From assembly GCF_007845675.1 (NCBI RefSeq), contig NZ_VOBR01000038.1, positions 1 to 64,000 of the forward strand: a stretch of DNA of 64,000 nucleotides, read 5' to 3'. The position numbers and the translations under genes are program-made. Of this stretch, positions 8,470 through 17,039 are shown piece by piece; positions within the stretch are counted from its first letter, which is position 1, and each line of letters begins with the position of its first letter. Below the pieces are notes generated by a model, which saw only the letters and a program-made list of their open reading frames with translations, ran no database searches and had not been told where the DNA came from. The DNA is from Lentzea tibetensis. GTDB taxonomy: Bacteria; Actinomycetota; Actinomycetes; Mycobacteriales; Pseudonocardiaceae.

Positions 8470-9222
8470 ATGGCCAATCTGTACCGCGACACAGGGATCG
8501 TGCTGCGCGTGCAGAAGCTCGGTGAAGCGGACCGGATCATCACCTTCCTCACCCAGCGGCACGGCAAGCTCCGGGCTGTGGCGAAGGGGGTGCGCCGGAC
8601 GACGTCGCGCTTCGGCGCCAAGCTGGAGCCGTTCTGCCACGTGGACGTCCAGTTCCACCCCGGACGGTCGCTCGACATCGTCACCCAGGTGCAGACGCTG
8701 GACGCGTTCGGCGTCGGCATCGTCAACGACTACCAGCGCTACACGGCCTCCTGCGCGGTGCTGGAGACCGCTGACCGGCTGACCGCCGAGGAGGGCGAGC
8801 CGGTCCTGCGGCTGTACCTGCTGGTCACCGGTGCGCTGCGGGCGCTGGCCGCAGGGGAGCGCGACCCGTCGCTCGTGCTCGACGCCTTCCTGATGCGCGC
8901 GATGGCGTACGCGGGCTGGGCGCCCGCGGTGAACGAGTGCGCGAAGTGCGGCACCCCCGGTCCACATCGGGCGTTCAGCGTGCAGGCGGGCGGCACCGTG
9001 TGCCCGACGTGCCGTCCGCCCGGCTCGGCTTCGCCGTCGAGCGACACGCTCTCACTGCTGTCGGCGTTGCTGCACGGCCAGTGGGAGATCGTGGACGAGT
9101 TGCCGCACGCCGCGCGGCGTGACGCGAGCGGACTCGTCGCTGCCCACCTGCAGTGGCATCTGGAACGGCAGCTGCGCTCGCTGCCGCTGGTCGAACGCAA
9201 GGCCAAGTCCGAAGAGGGCTAA
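8470..9222 (+). CDS. recO: DNA repair protein RecO
   Basis: 250 residues. RecO anneals SSB-coated DNA and loads RecA with RecR in the RecFOR pathway. The N-terminal OB fold ([25 protein letters not shown]) is followed by a helical domain and a zinc-binding region with CAKCG and CPTC. The ATG immediately follows the era stop codon. Gene order era-recO-uppS is that of M. tuberculosis apart from amiA2, which is missing here. Confidence 0.93.
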   Translation: MANLYRDTGIVLRVQKLGEADRIITFLTQRHGKLRAVAKGVRRTTSRFGAKLEPFCHVDVQFHPGRSLDIVTQVQTLDAFGVGIVNDYQRYTASCAVLETADRLTAEEGEPVLRLYLLVTGALRALAAGERDPSLVLDAFLMRAMAYAGWAPAVNECAKCGTPGPHRAFSVQAGGTVCPTCRPPGSASPSSDTLSLLSALLHGQWEIVDELPHAARRDASGLVAAHLQWHLERQLRSLPLVERKAKSEEG

Positions 9223-9263
9223 GGTGCCGCGTACCGAATTCGTTGGAGAGGGAGTTCAGCCCC

Positions 9264-10085
9264 ATGCTGCGTCGACGGCGGACCGCCGAGCGCGAGAAGC
9301 GCGTACCACGGCCCCCGGACCCGCATCCTTCCGGCGCACGTCCGCCCGCCATCCCCGCCGATCTGGTGCCCAAGCACATCGCGATCGTCATGGACGGCAA
9401 CGGCCGCTGGGCGAACCAGCGCGGGCTGACCAGGGTCGAGGGGCACAAGCGCGGCGAGGCCGTCGTGGTCGAGGCGTGCCGGGGCGCGATCGAGCTGGGC
9501 GTGAAGTGGGTGTCGCTGTACGCGTTCTCGACGGAGAACTGGAAGCGCAGCCCTGAAGAGGTCCGCTTCATCATGAACTTCAGCCGCGACGTCATCCACC
9601 ACCGCACCGACGAGCTGGACGAGATGGGTGTCCGGGTGCGCTGGGCGGGCCGCAGGCCGCGGTTGTGGCGCACCGTCATCAAGGAGCTCGAGGTCGCCGA
9701 GGAGCGCACGCGTGAGAACGACGTGATGAACCTCGCGATGTGCATCAACTACGGCGGGCGCGCCGAGATCGGTGATTCAGCGCGGGAGATCGCGCGCCTC
9801 GTGGCCGCCGGGAAGCTCAACCCGGAGAAGGTCGACGAGAAGACCGTCGCCAAGTACCTGTACCAGCCCGAGATGCCCGATGTGGACCTGTTCATCCGGC
9901 CCTCGGGTGAGCAGCGCACGTCGAACTTCATGCTGTGGCAGTCCGCGTACGCCGAGCTGGTGTTCCAGGACATCCTGTGGCCGGACTTCGACCGCCGCGA
10001 CCTGTGGCGCGCGTGCGAGAAGTTCGCCCAGCGCGACCGGCGTTTCGGTGGTGCGATCGACAAACCCGACTCGGAGGTTCCGTGA
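9264..10085 (+). CDS. uppS: isoprenyl diphosphate synthase (UppS-type cis-prenyltransferase)
   Basis: 273 residues. Makes the long-chain polyprenyl diphosphate used as lipid carrier in peptidoglycan and wall polymer synthesis. The catalytic Asp sits in [10 protein letters not shown], with [17 protein letters not shown] and the C-terminal [15 protein letters not shown] and WPDF motifs all intact. The ATG at 9264 has GGAGAGGGA upstream; longer readings would run into recO. The mycobacterial counterpart is Rv2361c. The last bases overlap the next gene's GTG (GTGA). Confidence 0.93.
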   Translation: MLRRRRTAEREKRVPRPPDPHPSGARPPAIPADLVPKHIAIVMDGNGRWANQRGLTRVEGHKRGEAVVVEACRGAIELGVKWVSLYAFSTENWKRSPEEVRFIMNFSRDVIHHRTDELDEMGVRVRWAGRRPRLWRTVIKELEVAEERTRENDVMNLAMCINYGGRAEIGDSAREIARLVAAGKLNPEKVDEKTVAKYLYQPEMPDVDLFIRPSGEQRTSNFMLWQSAYAELVFQDILWPDFDRRDLWRACEKFAQRDRRFGGAIDKPDSEVP

Positions 10086-10474
10086 ACGCGACCACTGACG
10101 CTCTGGACGCCGCGCGTGCGGCGCTGGAGCTGTTCCACGACGTCGCCGTGGACGACGACGGCGCGCTGAGCTTCCGGCACGGCGACGTGCCCTGCGCCGT
10201 GCAGGGCATGGAGCTCGCCGAGGGGCTGACCGTGCTGTCGCTGACGTGCGTCGTCGCGTGGGACCTGCCGGGTGACGTCGCGACGTTCGTCGCGGAGCGG
10301 GCCGGGCAGGGCATGTTCGGGACGCTCGGCGTCATCAAGACCGGCCAGGGCACGGACGTGACGCTGCGCTACGCGTTCCCCGCGGACGGGCTCAAGCCCG
10401 AACCGCTGAGCACGCTGCTGATGCTCGTCGTGTCGACCGCTTCACAGGTGCGCACCGAACTGCTCGCGCTGTGA
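10082..10474 (+). CDS. conserved hypothetical protein (Rv2360c position)
   Basis: 130 residues, acidic to neutral, mixed alpha/beta, with no recognisable catalytic motif. The GTG start overlaps the uppS stop by four bases, indicating translational coupling. It occupies the position of M. tuberculosis Rv2360c between uppS and the zur region. The layout (helix [10 protein letters not shown], then strands with [18 protein letters not shown]) vaguely recalls YbjN/type III chaperone-like folds, but this is weak. Function not known. Confidence 0.7.
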   Translation: MNATTDALDAARAALELFHDVAVDDDGALSFRHGDVPCAVQGMELAEGLTVLSLTCVVAWDLPGDVATFVAERAGQGMFGTLGVIKTGQGTDVTLRYAFPADGLKPEPLSTLLMLVVSTASQVRTELLAL

Positions 10475-10502
10475 CATTCCTGTTCTGCAGAAGGGAACTC
10501 CG

Positions 10503-10922
10503 ATGGGTGGCGTGATCATCTACGAACCGGACGAGGAGTCCGAGGTCAACGAGTTCCCCTGGGTGGTGACGTTCGAGCCGTCCGGCGGCGAGGAGTGGGA
10601 CTCCTTCGTGTGCGGGCCGTACGAGCGGGACCACGCGATCGCGCTGGCCGAGGCCGTCGCGCTCGACGAGGGCGGCGTGCTGGCCGTCGTCGTCCCGATG
10701 CTGCCCGCGTTCAGCGCCGTCGACGTGGTCGCCACGATCGAGGAGCTGCGCCAGGCCGTCGAGGAGGAAGAGGAAGACGACCAGGTCAACGGCACGCCGG
10801 TCGACTTCGATGACGACGACGAGTTCGAGGAGCAGGAGGTCGAGTTCGAGCTCCCGTCGCCCGAGGAGATCAAGGCGGGCATGGAGCGGACCTACCGGCG
10901 GCTCATCGGCTCGGCCGACTGA
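10503..10922 (+). CDS. acidic hypothetical protein
   Basis: 139 residues. A globular N-terminal half (VIIYEPDEESEVNEFPWVVTFEP...WDSFVCGPYERDHAIALAEAVAL) is followed by a strongly acidic stretch (about residues 85-118, runs of D/E) and a basic helical tail. No known domain is recognised. ATG 10503 has GAAGGGA upstream. It may be the last gene of the era-uppS operon (28-nt gap). Function unknown. Confidence 0.6.
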   Translation: MGGVIIYEPDEESEVNEFPWVVTFEPSGGEEWDSFVCGPYERDHAIALAEAVALDEGGVLAVVVPMLPAFSAVDVVATIEELRQAVEEEEEDDQVNGTPVDFDDDDEFEEQEVEFELPSPEEIKAGMERTYRRLIGSAD

Positions 10923-10948
10923 GCTCCGGTGATGGCTGAGTCGTCCTG

Positions 10949-11950
10949 ATGGCGATCACCGGCGAGATCCGCGGGGACCGCAAGCCCCCGCGGTTCAAGG
11001 TGACCTCGCTCGAGGTCCTGTGCTTCGTGCTGGTGCTCGCGCTGGTCTTCCAGAGCGGGCTCGTCCGGATGCTGGACGTGCCCGCTCTGCGCACCGGCTC
11101 GACGGTGTTCGTCGCGATCTGCGTGCAGGCGCTGCCATTCCTCGTGATCGGCGTGCTGATCAGCGGTGCGATCGCGGCGTTCGTGCCCGCGTCGGTGCTG
11201 CGCAGGCTGCTGCCGTCGTCGTCGGCTCTCGCCGTGCCCGTCGCCGGTGTGGCCGGTGTCGCGCTGCCGGGGTGCGAGTGCGCTTCGGTGCCCGTCGCGC
11301 GGCGGTTGATGCAGCAGGGCGTGGCTCCCGCTGTCGCGCTGACGTTCCTGCTCGCCGCGCCCGCGGTGAACCCGATCGTGCTGGTCGCGACGGCCGTGGC
11401 GTTCAACGACGCGCCGATGATGGTCGTCGCGCGGTTCGCCGGGTCGTTGCTGACCGCGGTGGTCATGGGCTGGCTGTGGATCCGGTTCGGCAAGCTGGAG
11501 TGGATCGCGTCGCGGGCGCTGGAACGGTTGCCCGAGCACGACGGGACGTCGCGCTGGGCGGTGTTCATGGAGTCCGCGCGGCACGACCTGGTCGACGCGG
11601 GCGGGTTCCTGGTGCTGGGCGGCCTGTTCGCGGCCGCGTTCAAGGTGCTCGTGCCGGTGTCCTGGATGGAGACCATCGGCGGCCAGGTGGTGCTGGGCGT
11701 CCTGGTGATGGGCTTGCTCGCGGTGGTGCTGGCGCTGTGCTCCGAGGCGGACGCGTTCGTCGCCGTCGCGTTCTCCGCGCTGCCCCTGTTGCCGCGCCTG
11801 GTGTTCCTCGTGGTCGGTCCTGCCGTGGACGTGAAGCTGATCGCGTTGCAGGCCGGTGCGTTCGGCCGCGCGTTCGCGTTCCGGTTCGCGCCGGTGACGT
11901 TCGTGGTCGCGGTGCTGTGCGCCGTGCTGGCGGGGGTGGTGTTGCTGTGA
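10949..11950 (+). CDS. YraQ/UPF0718 (DUF318) family permease
   Basis: 333 residues with about eight transmembrane segments. The conserved GCECASVPVARRLMQQGVAP and AAPAVNPIVL segments are hallmarks of UPF0718/YraQ permeases. The family is paired with TIGR03943 proteins, as here, and is often found in metal regulons. The adjacent zur and smtB genes suggest metal or metallated-ligand transport, which is inference. The stop overlaps the next gene's GTG. Confidence 0.82.
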   Translation: MAITGEIRGDRKPPRFKVTSLEVLCFVLVLALVFQSGLVRMLDVPALRTGSTVFVAICVQALPFLVIGVLISGAIAAFVPASVLRRLLPSSSALAVPVAGVAGVALPGCECASVPVARRLMQQGVAPAVALTFLLAAPAVNPIVLVATAVAFNDAPMMVVARFAGSLLTAVVMGWLWIRFGKLEWIASRALERLPEHDGTSRWAVFMESARHDLVDAGGFLVLGGLFAAAFKVLVPVSWMETIGGQVVLGVLVMGLLAVVLALCSEADAFVAVAFSALPLLPRLVFLVVGPAVDVKLIALQAGAFGRAFAFRFAPVTFVVAVLCAVLAGVVLL

Positions 11951-12636
11951 GGCGCGAGACCCAGAACATCCTGCTGATCCTGCTCGGCGGCGCGCTGCTG
12001 AAGATCAGCTTCTCCGGGCTCTACCTGCGGTACGTGCAGAAGGGCTTCCTGCCGCTGCTGGTCACCGCCGGCACGGTGATGGTGCTGCTGGCCGGGTTCT
12101 CGATCTACCGCGACGTGCGCGGCGCGCGGGTGCCGTCGCACTCGCACTCGACGCGCAGCACGTGGCTGATGCTGCTGCCGGTGCTGGCCGTGTTCCTGAT
12201 CTCGCCGCCCGCGCTGGGCGTGGACGTCGTCAACTCCGGCACGGACACGAACCGCACCTCGTCGTCCTCCAACGGTTTCGCCGCGCTGCCCGGTGGTGAC
12301 GTCGTCCCGCTGACCCTGACCGACTTCGTCACGCGCACCGCGTGGGACTCGTCGGGGACGCTGGACGGCCGGACCGTGCGGCTCACCGGGTTCCTGGCGC
12401 GCTCGTCCGGCCACACCTACGTGGCCAGGCTGGCGATCTCGTGCTGCGCCGCGGACGCGCGTCCGCTGAAGGTGCACCTGGTCGGCGACGTGCCCGCGTT
12501 GCCCGACGAGCAGTGGGTCGAGGTGACCGGCCGCGTGATCCCCGGCTCGGCGTCCAAGGAGAACTCCTACGTGCCGTCGTTCACCGTCAGCTCGGTGAAC
12601 CCGGTGTCCGCGCCGCTGGAGCCGTACGAGTCGTGA
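11947..12636 (+). CDS. TIGR03943 family putative permease partner (YcgQ-like)
   Basis: 229 residues. Two N-terminal transmembrane helices (about residues 8-30 and 35-52), a third near 70-90, then an extracytoplasmic OB-like domain with TLDGRTVRLTGFL and the conserved ARLAISCCAADARPLKVHLVGD segment. This matches the TIGR03943/COG3689 partner of YraQ permeases. In Bacillus the equivalent YcgR-YcgQ pair belongs to the Zur regulon, in keeping with the convergent zur gene here. The GTG start overlaps the permease stop, so the two are coupled. Confidence 0.8.
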   Translation: MRRETQNILLILLGGALLKISFSGLYLRYVQKGFLPLLVTAGTVMVLLAGFSIYRDVRGARVPSHSHSTRSTWLMLLPVLAVFLISPPALGVDVVNSGTDTNRTSSSSNGFAALPGGDVVPLTLTDFVTRTAWDSSGTLDGRTVRLTGFLARSSGHTYVARLAISCCAADARPLKVHLVGDVPALPDEQWVEVTGRVIPGSASKENSYVPSFTVSSVNPVSAPLEPYES

Positions 12637-12649
12637 TTTCGGCTGAGTC

Positions 12650-13042
12650 TTAACGCTTGGCCATGCACTCGGCGCAGGTGCCGAAGATCTCGACGGTGTG
12701 GCTGACCTCGGAGAACCCGTTCTCGGCCGCGACCCGGTCCGCCCACTTCTCGACCGCGGGTCCCTCGACCTCGACGGTGCGCCCGCAGATGCGGCACACG
12801 AGGTGGTGATGGTGGTGCGCGGAGCACCGCCGGTAGATCGCCTCGCCCGAGTCGGTGCGCAGCACGTCCACCTCGCCGGCCTCGGCCAGCGACTGGAGCG
12901 TCCGGTAGACGGTGGTGAGCCCGATGCCCTCGCCCCGGCGGCGCAGCTCCTCGTGCAGTTCCTGGGCCGAGCGGAACTCGTCCAGCTGGTCGAGCAGGTT
13001 CGAGACCGCCGTCCGCTGCTTGGTCGACCTCAATCCGGTCAC
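12650..13042 (-). CDS. zur: Fur-family zinc uptake regulator Zur
   Basis: 130 residues. Winged helix (RSTKQRTAVSNLLDQL, LTTVYRTLQSLAEAGEVDVLR) followed by the metal/dimer domain with HHHHHLVCRICG and a C-terminal CAEC, the two zinc-structural CxxC pairs of Fur/Zur proteins. Zur represses zinc uptake and related genes when zinc is replete. It overlaps the upstream smtB by four bases (ATGA), the same zur-smtB pairing as M. tuberculosis furB-smtB (Rv2359-Rv2358), where SmtB controls transcription of the pair. It is convergent with the permease pair. Confidence 0.9.
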   Translation of the reverse strand: MTGLRSTKQRTAVSNLLDQLDEFRSAQELHEELRRRGEGIGLTTVYRTLQSLAEAGEVDVLRTDSGEAIYRRCSAHHHHHLVCRICGRTVEVEGPAVEKWADRVAAENGFSEVSHTVEIFGTCAECMAKR

Positions 13043-13386
13043 AACTTCTCCTCGACGTGCGTCACCGCGTCCACCACGATGTGCGCGAGGTGCTCGTCCA
13101 CCAGCCGGTAGACGACCTCACGACCGTGGCGCTCCCCGTGCACCACACCCGCGGCCTTCAGCACCCGCAGGTGCTGACTGATGAGCGGCTGAGCCACCCC
13201 CAGCGCCTCGACCAGCTCGTGCACGCACCGATCGCTCTCCTGCAGCTGCAGCACGATCTCGATGCGCACCGGCGCGGCCAGCGCGCGCAGCAGGTCACCG
13301 GCGGCGGCCAGCGTCCGGGCCGCCCGCGGCGGGACGGGAGCTGCCCGGCGCTCGGGTGAGTGCTCGCCGTGCAACTGGACCGTCAT
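13039..13386 (-). CDS. smtB: ArsR/SmtB family metal-sensing repressor
   Basis: 115 residues. Winged HTH with the ArsR DNA-recognition helix (ALGVAQPLISQHLRVLKAAGVV), the LLRALAAPVRIEIVLQL start and a C-terminal alpha-5 region DEHLAHIVVDAVTHVEE whose D/H/H/E pattern matches the zinc site of SmtB-type sensors; a cysteine (DRCVHELV) lies at the alpha-3 position. With zur it forms a two-level zinc sensor. A GGTGAGGTG ribosome binding site precedes the ATG at 13386. It starts 9 nt after the small membrane protein gene on the same strand. Confidence 0.9.
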   Translation of the reverse strand: MTVQLHGEHSPERRAAPVPPRAARTLAAAGDLLRALAAPVRIEIVLQLQESDRCVHELVEALGVAQPLISQHLRVLKAAGVVHGERHGREVVYRLVDEHLAHIVVDAVTHVEEKL

Positions 13387-13395
13387 GGCCGCACC

Positions 13396-13680
13396 TCACC
13401 TGGTAGGGATTTTCAGAACCAATTCTAGTGTGATCAACACGAGGATCAGCAGCACGACCACGCGCACCACCCGCGCACCGGGTGTCAGCACCTGCCAGGT
13501 GGCTGCCAGCAACGTCGCCGCGCCCACGATCAACACGCCCAGCAGGATCGCTCCTGCTGTGCCGCCGACCCACACGCCGGTGATGAACAGGCCCAGTACC
13601 AGCAGGAACATGGCCACCGCCGGCACCTTGGCCAGTGGGCCGTCACCGGGTAGCAGGGAGCGTTTGGGGTTCGCGGGCAC
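13396..13680 (-). CDS. small three-helix membrane protein
   Basis: 94 residues from GTG 13680. A short basic N-terminus (PANPKRSLLPGDGPLAK) precedes three hydrophobic segments (about 18-38, 40-60 and 66-88), ending in KIPTR. No family recognised. It is followed after 9 nt by smtB on the same strand, so it may be the first gene of a membrane-protein/smtB/zur operon, suggesting a link to metal homeostasis. Divergent from the next gene. Confidence 0.55.
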   Translation of the reverse strand: MPANPKRSLLPGDGPLAKVPAVAMFLLVLGLFITGVWVGGTAGAILLGVLIVGAATLLAATWQVLTPGARVVRVVVLLILVLITLELVLKIPTR

Positions 13681-13697
13681 CGTGACATCCTTGCACC

Positions 13698-14072
13698 GTG
13701 CTGCTCGTGTGCCGCTTTCGCGTGTCCTCACCCGATGCTTTCGTCGCGCGCTGCCAGCGGGCGCTCGAGTTGCTGACGGCGCAGCCGGGGTGCGTGCGGG
13801 GGGCGTTGAGCCGGTCTGCCGACTCCGACGACCGCTGGGTGCTCACCGTCGAGTTCGACTCCGTGGTCGCTTACCGGCGTGCGATGTCGCCGTTCGAGGT
13901 GCGGGAACACGTGGTGCCGTTGCTCAGCGAGGCTCTTACCGACGAGCCCGCCATGTACGAGCCGTTGCTGACCGCTGTCGACGGGGAGGTTGAGCGTCAG
14001 GTCAGTCTGCTGGCCGAGGATGCGTTCACCGTGCGGCTGGGTGAGGCGGCGGGGCCTGCTACGCCTCGATAG
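13698..14072 (+). CDS. antibiotic biosynthesis monooxygenase (ABM)-like protein
   Basis: 124 residues. The ferredoxin-like ABM fold is suggested by VCRFRVSSPDAFVARCQRALELLTAQPGCVRGALSRS followed by RWVLTVEFDSVVAYRRAM and a helical stretch ending at the conserved-size C-terminus. Such proteins are small dimeric oxygenases or stress proteins. It starts with GTG 13698, only 17 nt from the divergent membrane protein gene. The substrate is unknown. Confidence 0.6.
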   Translation: MLLVCRFRVSSPDAFVARCQRALELLTAQPGCVRGALSRSADSDDRWVLTVEFDSVVAYRRAMSPFEVREHVVPLLSEALTDEPAMYEPLLTAVDGEVERQVSLLAEDAFTVRLGEAAGPATPR

Positions 14073-14170
14073 CTGGGGCTTGGCTGCCGGTTGTCGTCGG
14101 GGCTGGGGTCTGATGGTTGCTGCGCTTCGGTGTTCTGGTGTCGTGGGTTGCGTCGCGCCTTCGGCGCAGC

Positions 14171-14287
14171 GATTGGGCCTTGACATGGGGCCCCTCGCGG
14201 CGTGGTGGGCCGGCTCCGCCGGCAGGGAAGGGAACCTGCCGGCCGTTGAGGTGTACCACGCCGCACCCCATGTCAAGGCCCAATCGC
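14171..14287. repeat. 117-nt imperfect palindrome
   Basis: Perfect 21-bp outer arms at 14171-14191 and 14267-14287 and inner arms GCGGCGTGGT (14198-14207) and ACCACGCCGC (14256-14265), with GGCCGGC/GCCGGCC further inside. No gene is visible in this gene-free stretch (14073-14796). The size and symmetry resemble a MITE or large REP-type element; no target duplication is evident. Confidence 0.7.
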
Positions 14288-14352
14288 GCGGTGCCCACCA
14301 CCCCGCTGACTGCGGAAGCACACACTCCTTGCCTGATCACACCGGCCCACTT

Positions 14353-14603
14353 GCCGTCGTGCTCGCCTTCCGTCGGCACACCGACCCGCTTGCCGTCGGG
14401 CCCGCCTTCCTGACTTGCCCTCCGAGCCTGCCTTCCTGACCTACCTGGCGTTGGGCCTGCCTGTCGTCGGGCTCGCCTTCCGCAGTCGCACCGGCCTACC
14501 TGTCGTCGGGCCTGCCTTCTATTGGTACACGGACCCGCCCGCCGTCGGGCTCGCCTTCCGTCGGCTCATCGGCCGACCCCACCCGCCGTCGTGCCCGCCT
14601 TCC
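14353..14603. repeat. imperfect C-rich dispersed direct repeats
   Basis: Six copies of a 19-nt element of the form GYCGTCGKGCYCGCCTTCC begin near 14353, 14392, 14462, 14501, 14541 and 14585, separated by 20-50 nt of variable sequence rich in CACCGACC. Codon-free in all likelihood: reading frames across it are low-complexity Pro/Ala/Arg. It forms the right part of a 724-bp region (14073-14796) with no supported gene. Confidence 0.6.
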
Positions 14604-14796
14604 GCGCGATGCGACACACCCTGGCCTTGCCGGGCCGCCGCCCACGACCGCTGGCCGCGCTCACGCAGGCGTCCCCGCACACGAGAACCCCCGAATCGAT
14701 GCTCCCAGCCAGCACCGACAATCCCCGGCCCCGCAGACACGCCAACTACGAAACCGGGGGTGCGGAAGCCCGCAACTTCTGCGGCGCGGCGTGCCC

Positions 14797-15480
14797 CTAC
14801 TCGGCCGCAGCGATCGCCTTCATCTCGTCCACCCACTCCTCGAAGGAGTCGTGCGGCAGCAGCTCGAGAGCGCGCCGAGCCGCCGAAGCGGCCTCGTCAT
14901 CCCGACCGAGCGCCTTGAGCGTCTTGGCCTTGCCGCTCTCCGCGTAGGCCTCGGGGCATTCCTCGAAAGCGACGAGCGCCTCGTCGAACCGCCCGTTCTC
15001 GAAGTAGTACCACCCGAGGTTGTTCTGCAGCGGCCCGAACCACTCCTTGACCTGCGGGTCGTCCGACCCGGCCACGATCTCCAGGCCCTGCTTGGTCCAC
15101 TTCTCCGGGTCGTCCACCAAAGCGGCCATGTGTGCGGCGTCGACGGCCAGGAACGCGTCCCCTCGGGTCTTGGCCAGTACGAAAGCCGCCACGAACAGGG
15201 GCTGGGCCGCTGCGGCATCCCCACCTGAGCGGTGCAGCCGTCCCCGCTCCAGCAGCACCCGCACGCGGGCGGTGCTGTCCGGCGACACCATCGCCTCCGC
15301 CTGGTCGACGAACTCGTGACCTGCGCCGAACTCGCCGCGCAGGCCCTCGATCCTGCCCAGCTGCGTCAGCAGTTCGGCCTTGTCGTCGTCGGACGACGTG
15401 CGTTCCAGCAGCTCCTGGAAGCGCGATTCGGTCGCCGACAGGTCGGCGAAGTCCCAGAGTTCTCGCAGCCGGTCCTCCAT
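14797..15480 (-). CDS. tetratricopeptide repeat protein
   Basis: 227 residues of helical repeats. TPR-like units are visible in [66 protein letters not shown] and [26 protein letters not shown]. No extra domain. The ATG at 15480 ([10 protein letters not shown]) is preferred over an upstream ATG. Divergent from glyQS. It probably mediates protein-protein contacts; partner unknown. Confidence 0.75.
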   Translation of the reverse strand: MEDRLRELWDFADLSATESRFQELLERTSSDDDKAELLTQLGRIEGLRGEFGAGHEFVDQAEAMVSPDSTARVRVLLERGRLHRSGGDAAAAQPLFVAAFVLAKTRGDAFLAVDAAHMAALVDDPEKWTKQGLEIVAGSDDPQVKEWFGPLQNNLGWYYFENGRFDEALVAFEECPEAYAESGKAKTLKALGRDDEAASAARRALELLPHDSFEEWVDEMKAIAAAE

Positions 15481-15582
15481 GGGGTGCAGCGTAGGCAGGA
15501 AAACCACTGGTCGCCCATTAGAGGTTCGTGTCGAACAGCTACTCTTGGCGGTCCCCGAAAACCACCCGACCTGGAGTTACCG

Positions 15583-16968
15583 TTGGCCGCCGATCGCATC
15601 GAGACCGTTGTCAGCCTGTGCAAGCGCCGTGGCTTCGTCTACCCGTGTGGGGAGATCTACGGCGGTACCAGGTCGGCCTGGGACTACGGCCCACTCGGTG
15701 TCGAGCTGAAGGACAACATCAAGCGCCAGTGGTGGAACTACATGGTGCGCGGCCGCGAGGACGTCGTCGGCCTCGACTCGAGCGTCATCCTGCCGCGTGA
15801 CGTGTGGGTCGCGTCCGGGCACGTCGAGGCGTTCGTCGACCCGCTGGTCGAGTGCAACTCGTGCCACAAGCGGTTCCGCGCGGACACCCTGTCCGAGGAG
15901 TACGCCGAGCGCACCGGCAAGCAGGTCGCCGAGGGTGACGTGTCGGACGTGCCGTGTCCGAACTGCGGCACCCGCGGTTCCTACACCGAGCCGAAGATGT
16001 TCAACGGCCTGCTGAAGACGCACCTCGGCCCGGTCGAGACCGAGGAGGGCCTGCACTTCCTCCGCCCCGAGACCGCGCAGGGCATTTTCACGAACTTCCT
16101 GAACGTGCAGACGACGTCGCGCAAGAAGCCGCCGTTCGGCATCGGTCAGATCGGCAAGTCGTTCCGCAACGAGATCACGCCCGGCAACTTCATCTTCCGC
16201 ACGCGCGAGTTCGAGCAGATGGAGATGGAGTTCTTCGTCGAGCCCGGTACGGACGAAGAGTGGCACCAGTACTGGATCGACGAGCGCACCCGTTGGTACA
16301 ACGACCTCGGCATCGCCAAGGAGAACCTGCGGCACTACGAGCACCCGAAGGAAAAGCTGTCGCACTACTCGAAGCGGACGGTCGACATCGAGTACCGCTT
16401 CCAGTTCGGCGGCCAGGAGTGGGGTGAGCTCGAGGGCGTCGCGAACCGCACGGACTTCGACCTCACGACGCACTCCGAGCACTCGGGTGTGGACCTGTCG
16501 TACTTCGACCAGGCGTCGGGCAACCGCTACAAGCCGTTCGTCATCGAGCCCGCCGCCGGTGTCGGCCGCCCGATGATGGCGTTCCTCCTCGAGGCCTACA
16601 CCGAGGACGAGGCGCCGAACGCCAAGGGCGGTGTGGACAAGCGCGTCGTGCTGAAGCTCGACCGCCGCCTCGCGCCGGTCAAGGTCGCCGTGCTCCCGCT
16701 GTCGCGCAACTCCGACCTGTCGCCGAAGGCCCGCGACCTGGCGACCGCGTTGCGCCGCAACTGGAACGTCGAGTTCGACGACGCGGGCGCCATCGGCCGC
16801 CGCTACCGCCGCCAGGACGAGATCGGCACGCCGTTCTGCGTCACGGTCGACTTCGACACGCTGACCGACCTCGCGGTGACGGTGCGCGAGCGCGACACCA
16901 TGTCGCAGGAGCGCGTGTCCATGGACCAACTGGAGCAGTACCTGGCCGCACGCCTGCTGGGCTGCTGA
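15583..16968 (+). CDS. glyQS: glycyl-tRNA synthetase (class II, alpha2 type)
   Basis: 461 residues, the single-chain bacterial/eukaryotic-type GlyRS. Class II motif 1 is near [21 protein letters not shown], motif 2 in [25 protein letters not shown] (read in parts) and motif 3 near [15 protein letters not shown], with a C-terminal anticodon-binding domain ([10 protein letters not shown]...). A zinc-binding insertion with CNSC and CPNC follows SGHVEAF. Start is TTG 15583 giving [17 protein letters not shown]; upstream codons are not homologous to known GlyRS. M. tuberculosis glyS also lies next to smtB-zur. Confidence 0.93.
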   Translation: MAADRIETVVSLCKRRGFVYPCGEIYGGTRSAWDYGPLGVELKDNIKRQWWNYMVRGREDVVGLDSSVILPRDVWVASGHVEAFVDPLVECNSCHKRFRADTLSEEYAERTGKQVAEGDVSDVPCPNCGTRGSYTEPKMFNGLLKTHLGPVETEEGLHFLRPETAQGIFTNFLNVQTTSRKKPPFGIGQIGKSFRNEITPGNFIFRTREFEQMEMEFFVEPGTDEEWHQYWIDERTRWYNDLGIAKENLRHYEHPKEKLSHYSKRTVDIEYRFQFGGQEWGELEGVANRTDFDLTTHSEHSGVDLSYFDQASGNRYKPFVIEPAAGVGRPMMAFLLEAYTEDEAPNAKGGVDKRVVLKLDRRLAPVKVAVLPLSRNSDLSPKARDLATALRRNWNVEFDDAGAIGRRYRRQDEIGTPFCVTVDFDTLTDLAVTVRERDTMSQERVSMDQLEQYLAARLLGC

Positions 16969-16998
16969 GCGGAACGAATCGCACTTCCAGCTGTGTCG

Positions 16999-17038
16999 GT
17001 GCCTTCCCTGCCGAATAACTTCCCGGCAGGGGAGGCAC
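16999..17038 (+). terminator. hairpin that terminates glyQS and covers the next ribosome binding site
   Basis: Arms 16999-17013 and 17024-17038 form a 15-bp stem with one G.T pair and a 10-nt loop. The 3' arm includes GGGGAGG (17029-17035), the ribosome binding site of the gene starting at ATG 17040. It can act as the glyQS terminator and, in transcripts that read through, as a translation-blocking structure. Confidence 0.7.
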
Positions 17039-17039
17039 C

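Noticed and set aside
6181-8967. 928-residue minus-strand frame across the lectin gene, era and recO
   Set aside because: It runs antisense to clearly coding genes, and its composition (Arg, His, Leu, Val, Asp) is that of a shadow frame.
10903-12477. Long minus-strand frame opposite the permease pair
   Set aside because: Shadow of two coding genes; Ser/Thr/Ala/Arg-rich with no motif.
14353-14603. Possible CRISPR array
   Set aside because: Repeats are imperfect, gaps vary from about 20 to 50 nt, and no cas gene is in the window.
14415-14947. Proline-rich frames in the repeat region
   Set aside because: They arise from C-rich repeats, overlap each other in several frames and have no homology-like features.
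15232-15582. Upstream extension of glyQS in the same frame
   Set aside because: It is antisense to the TPR protein gene and lacks GlyRS features; the TTG at 15583 fits the family start.
16969-17039. T-box or riboswitch at glyQS
   Set aside because: The structure lies after glyQS, not in its leader, and shows no T-box motif; it is treated as a terminator hairpin.
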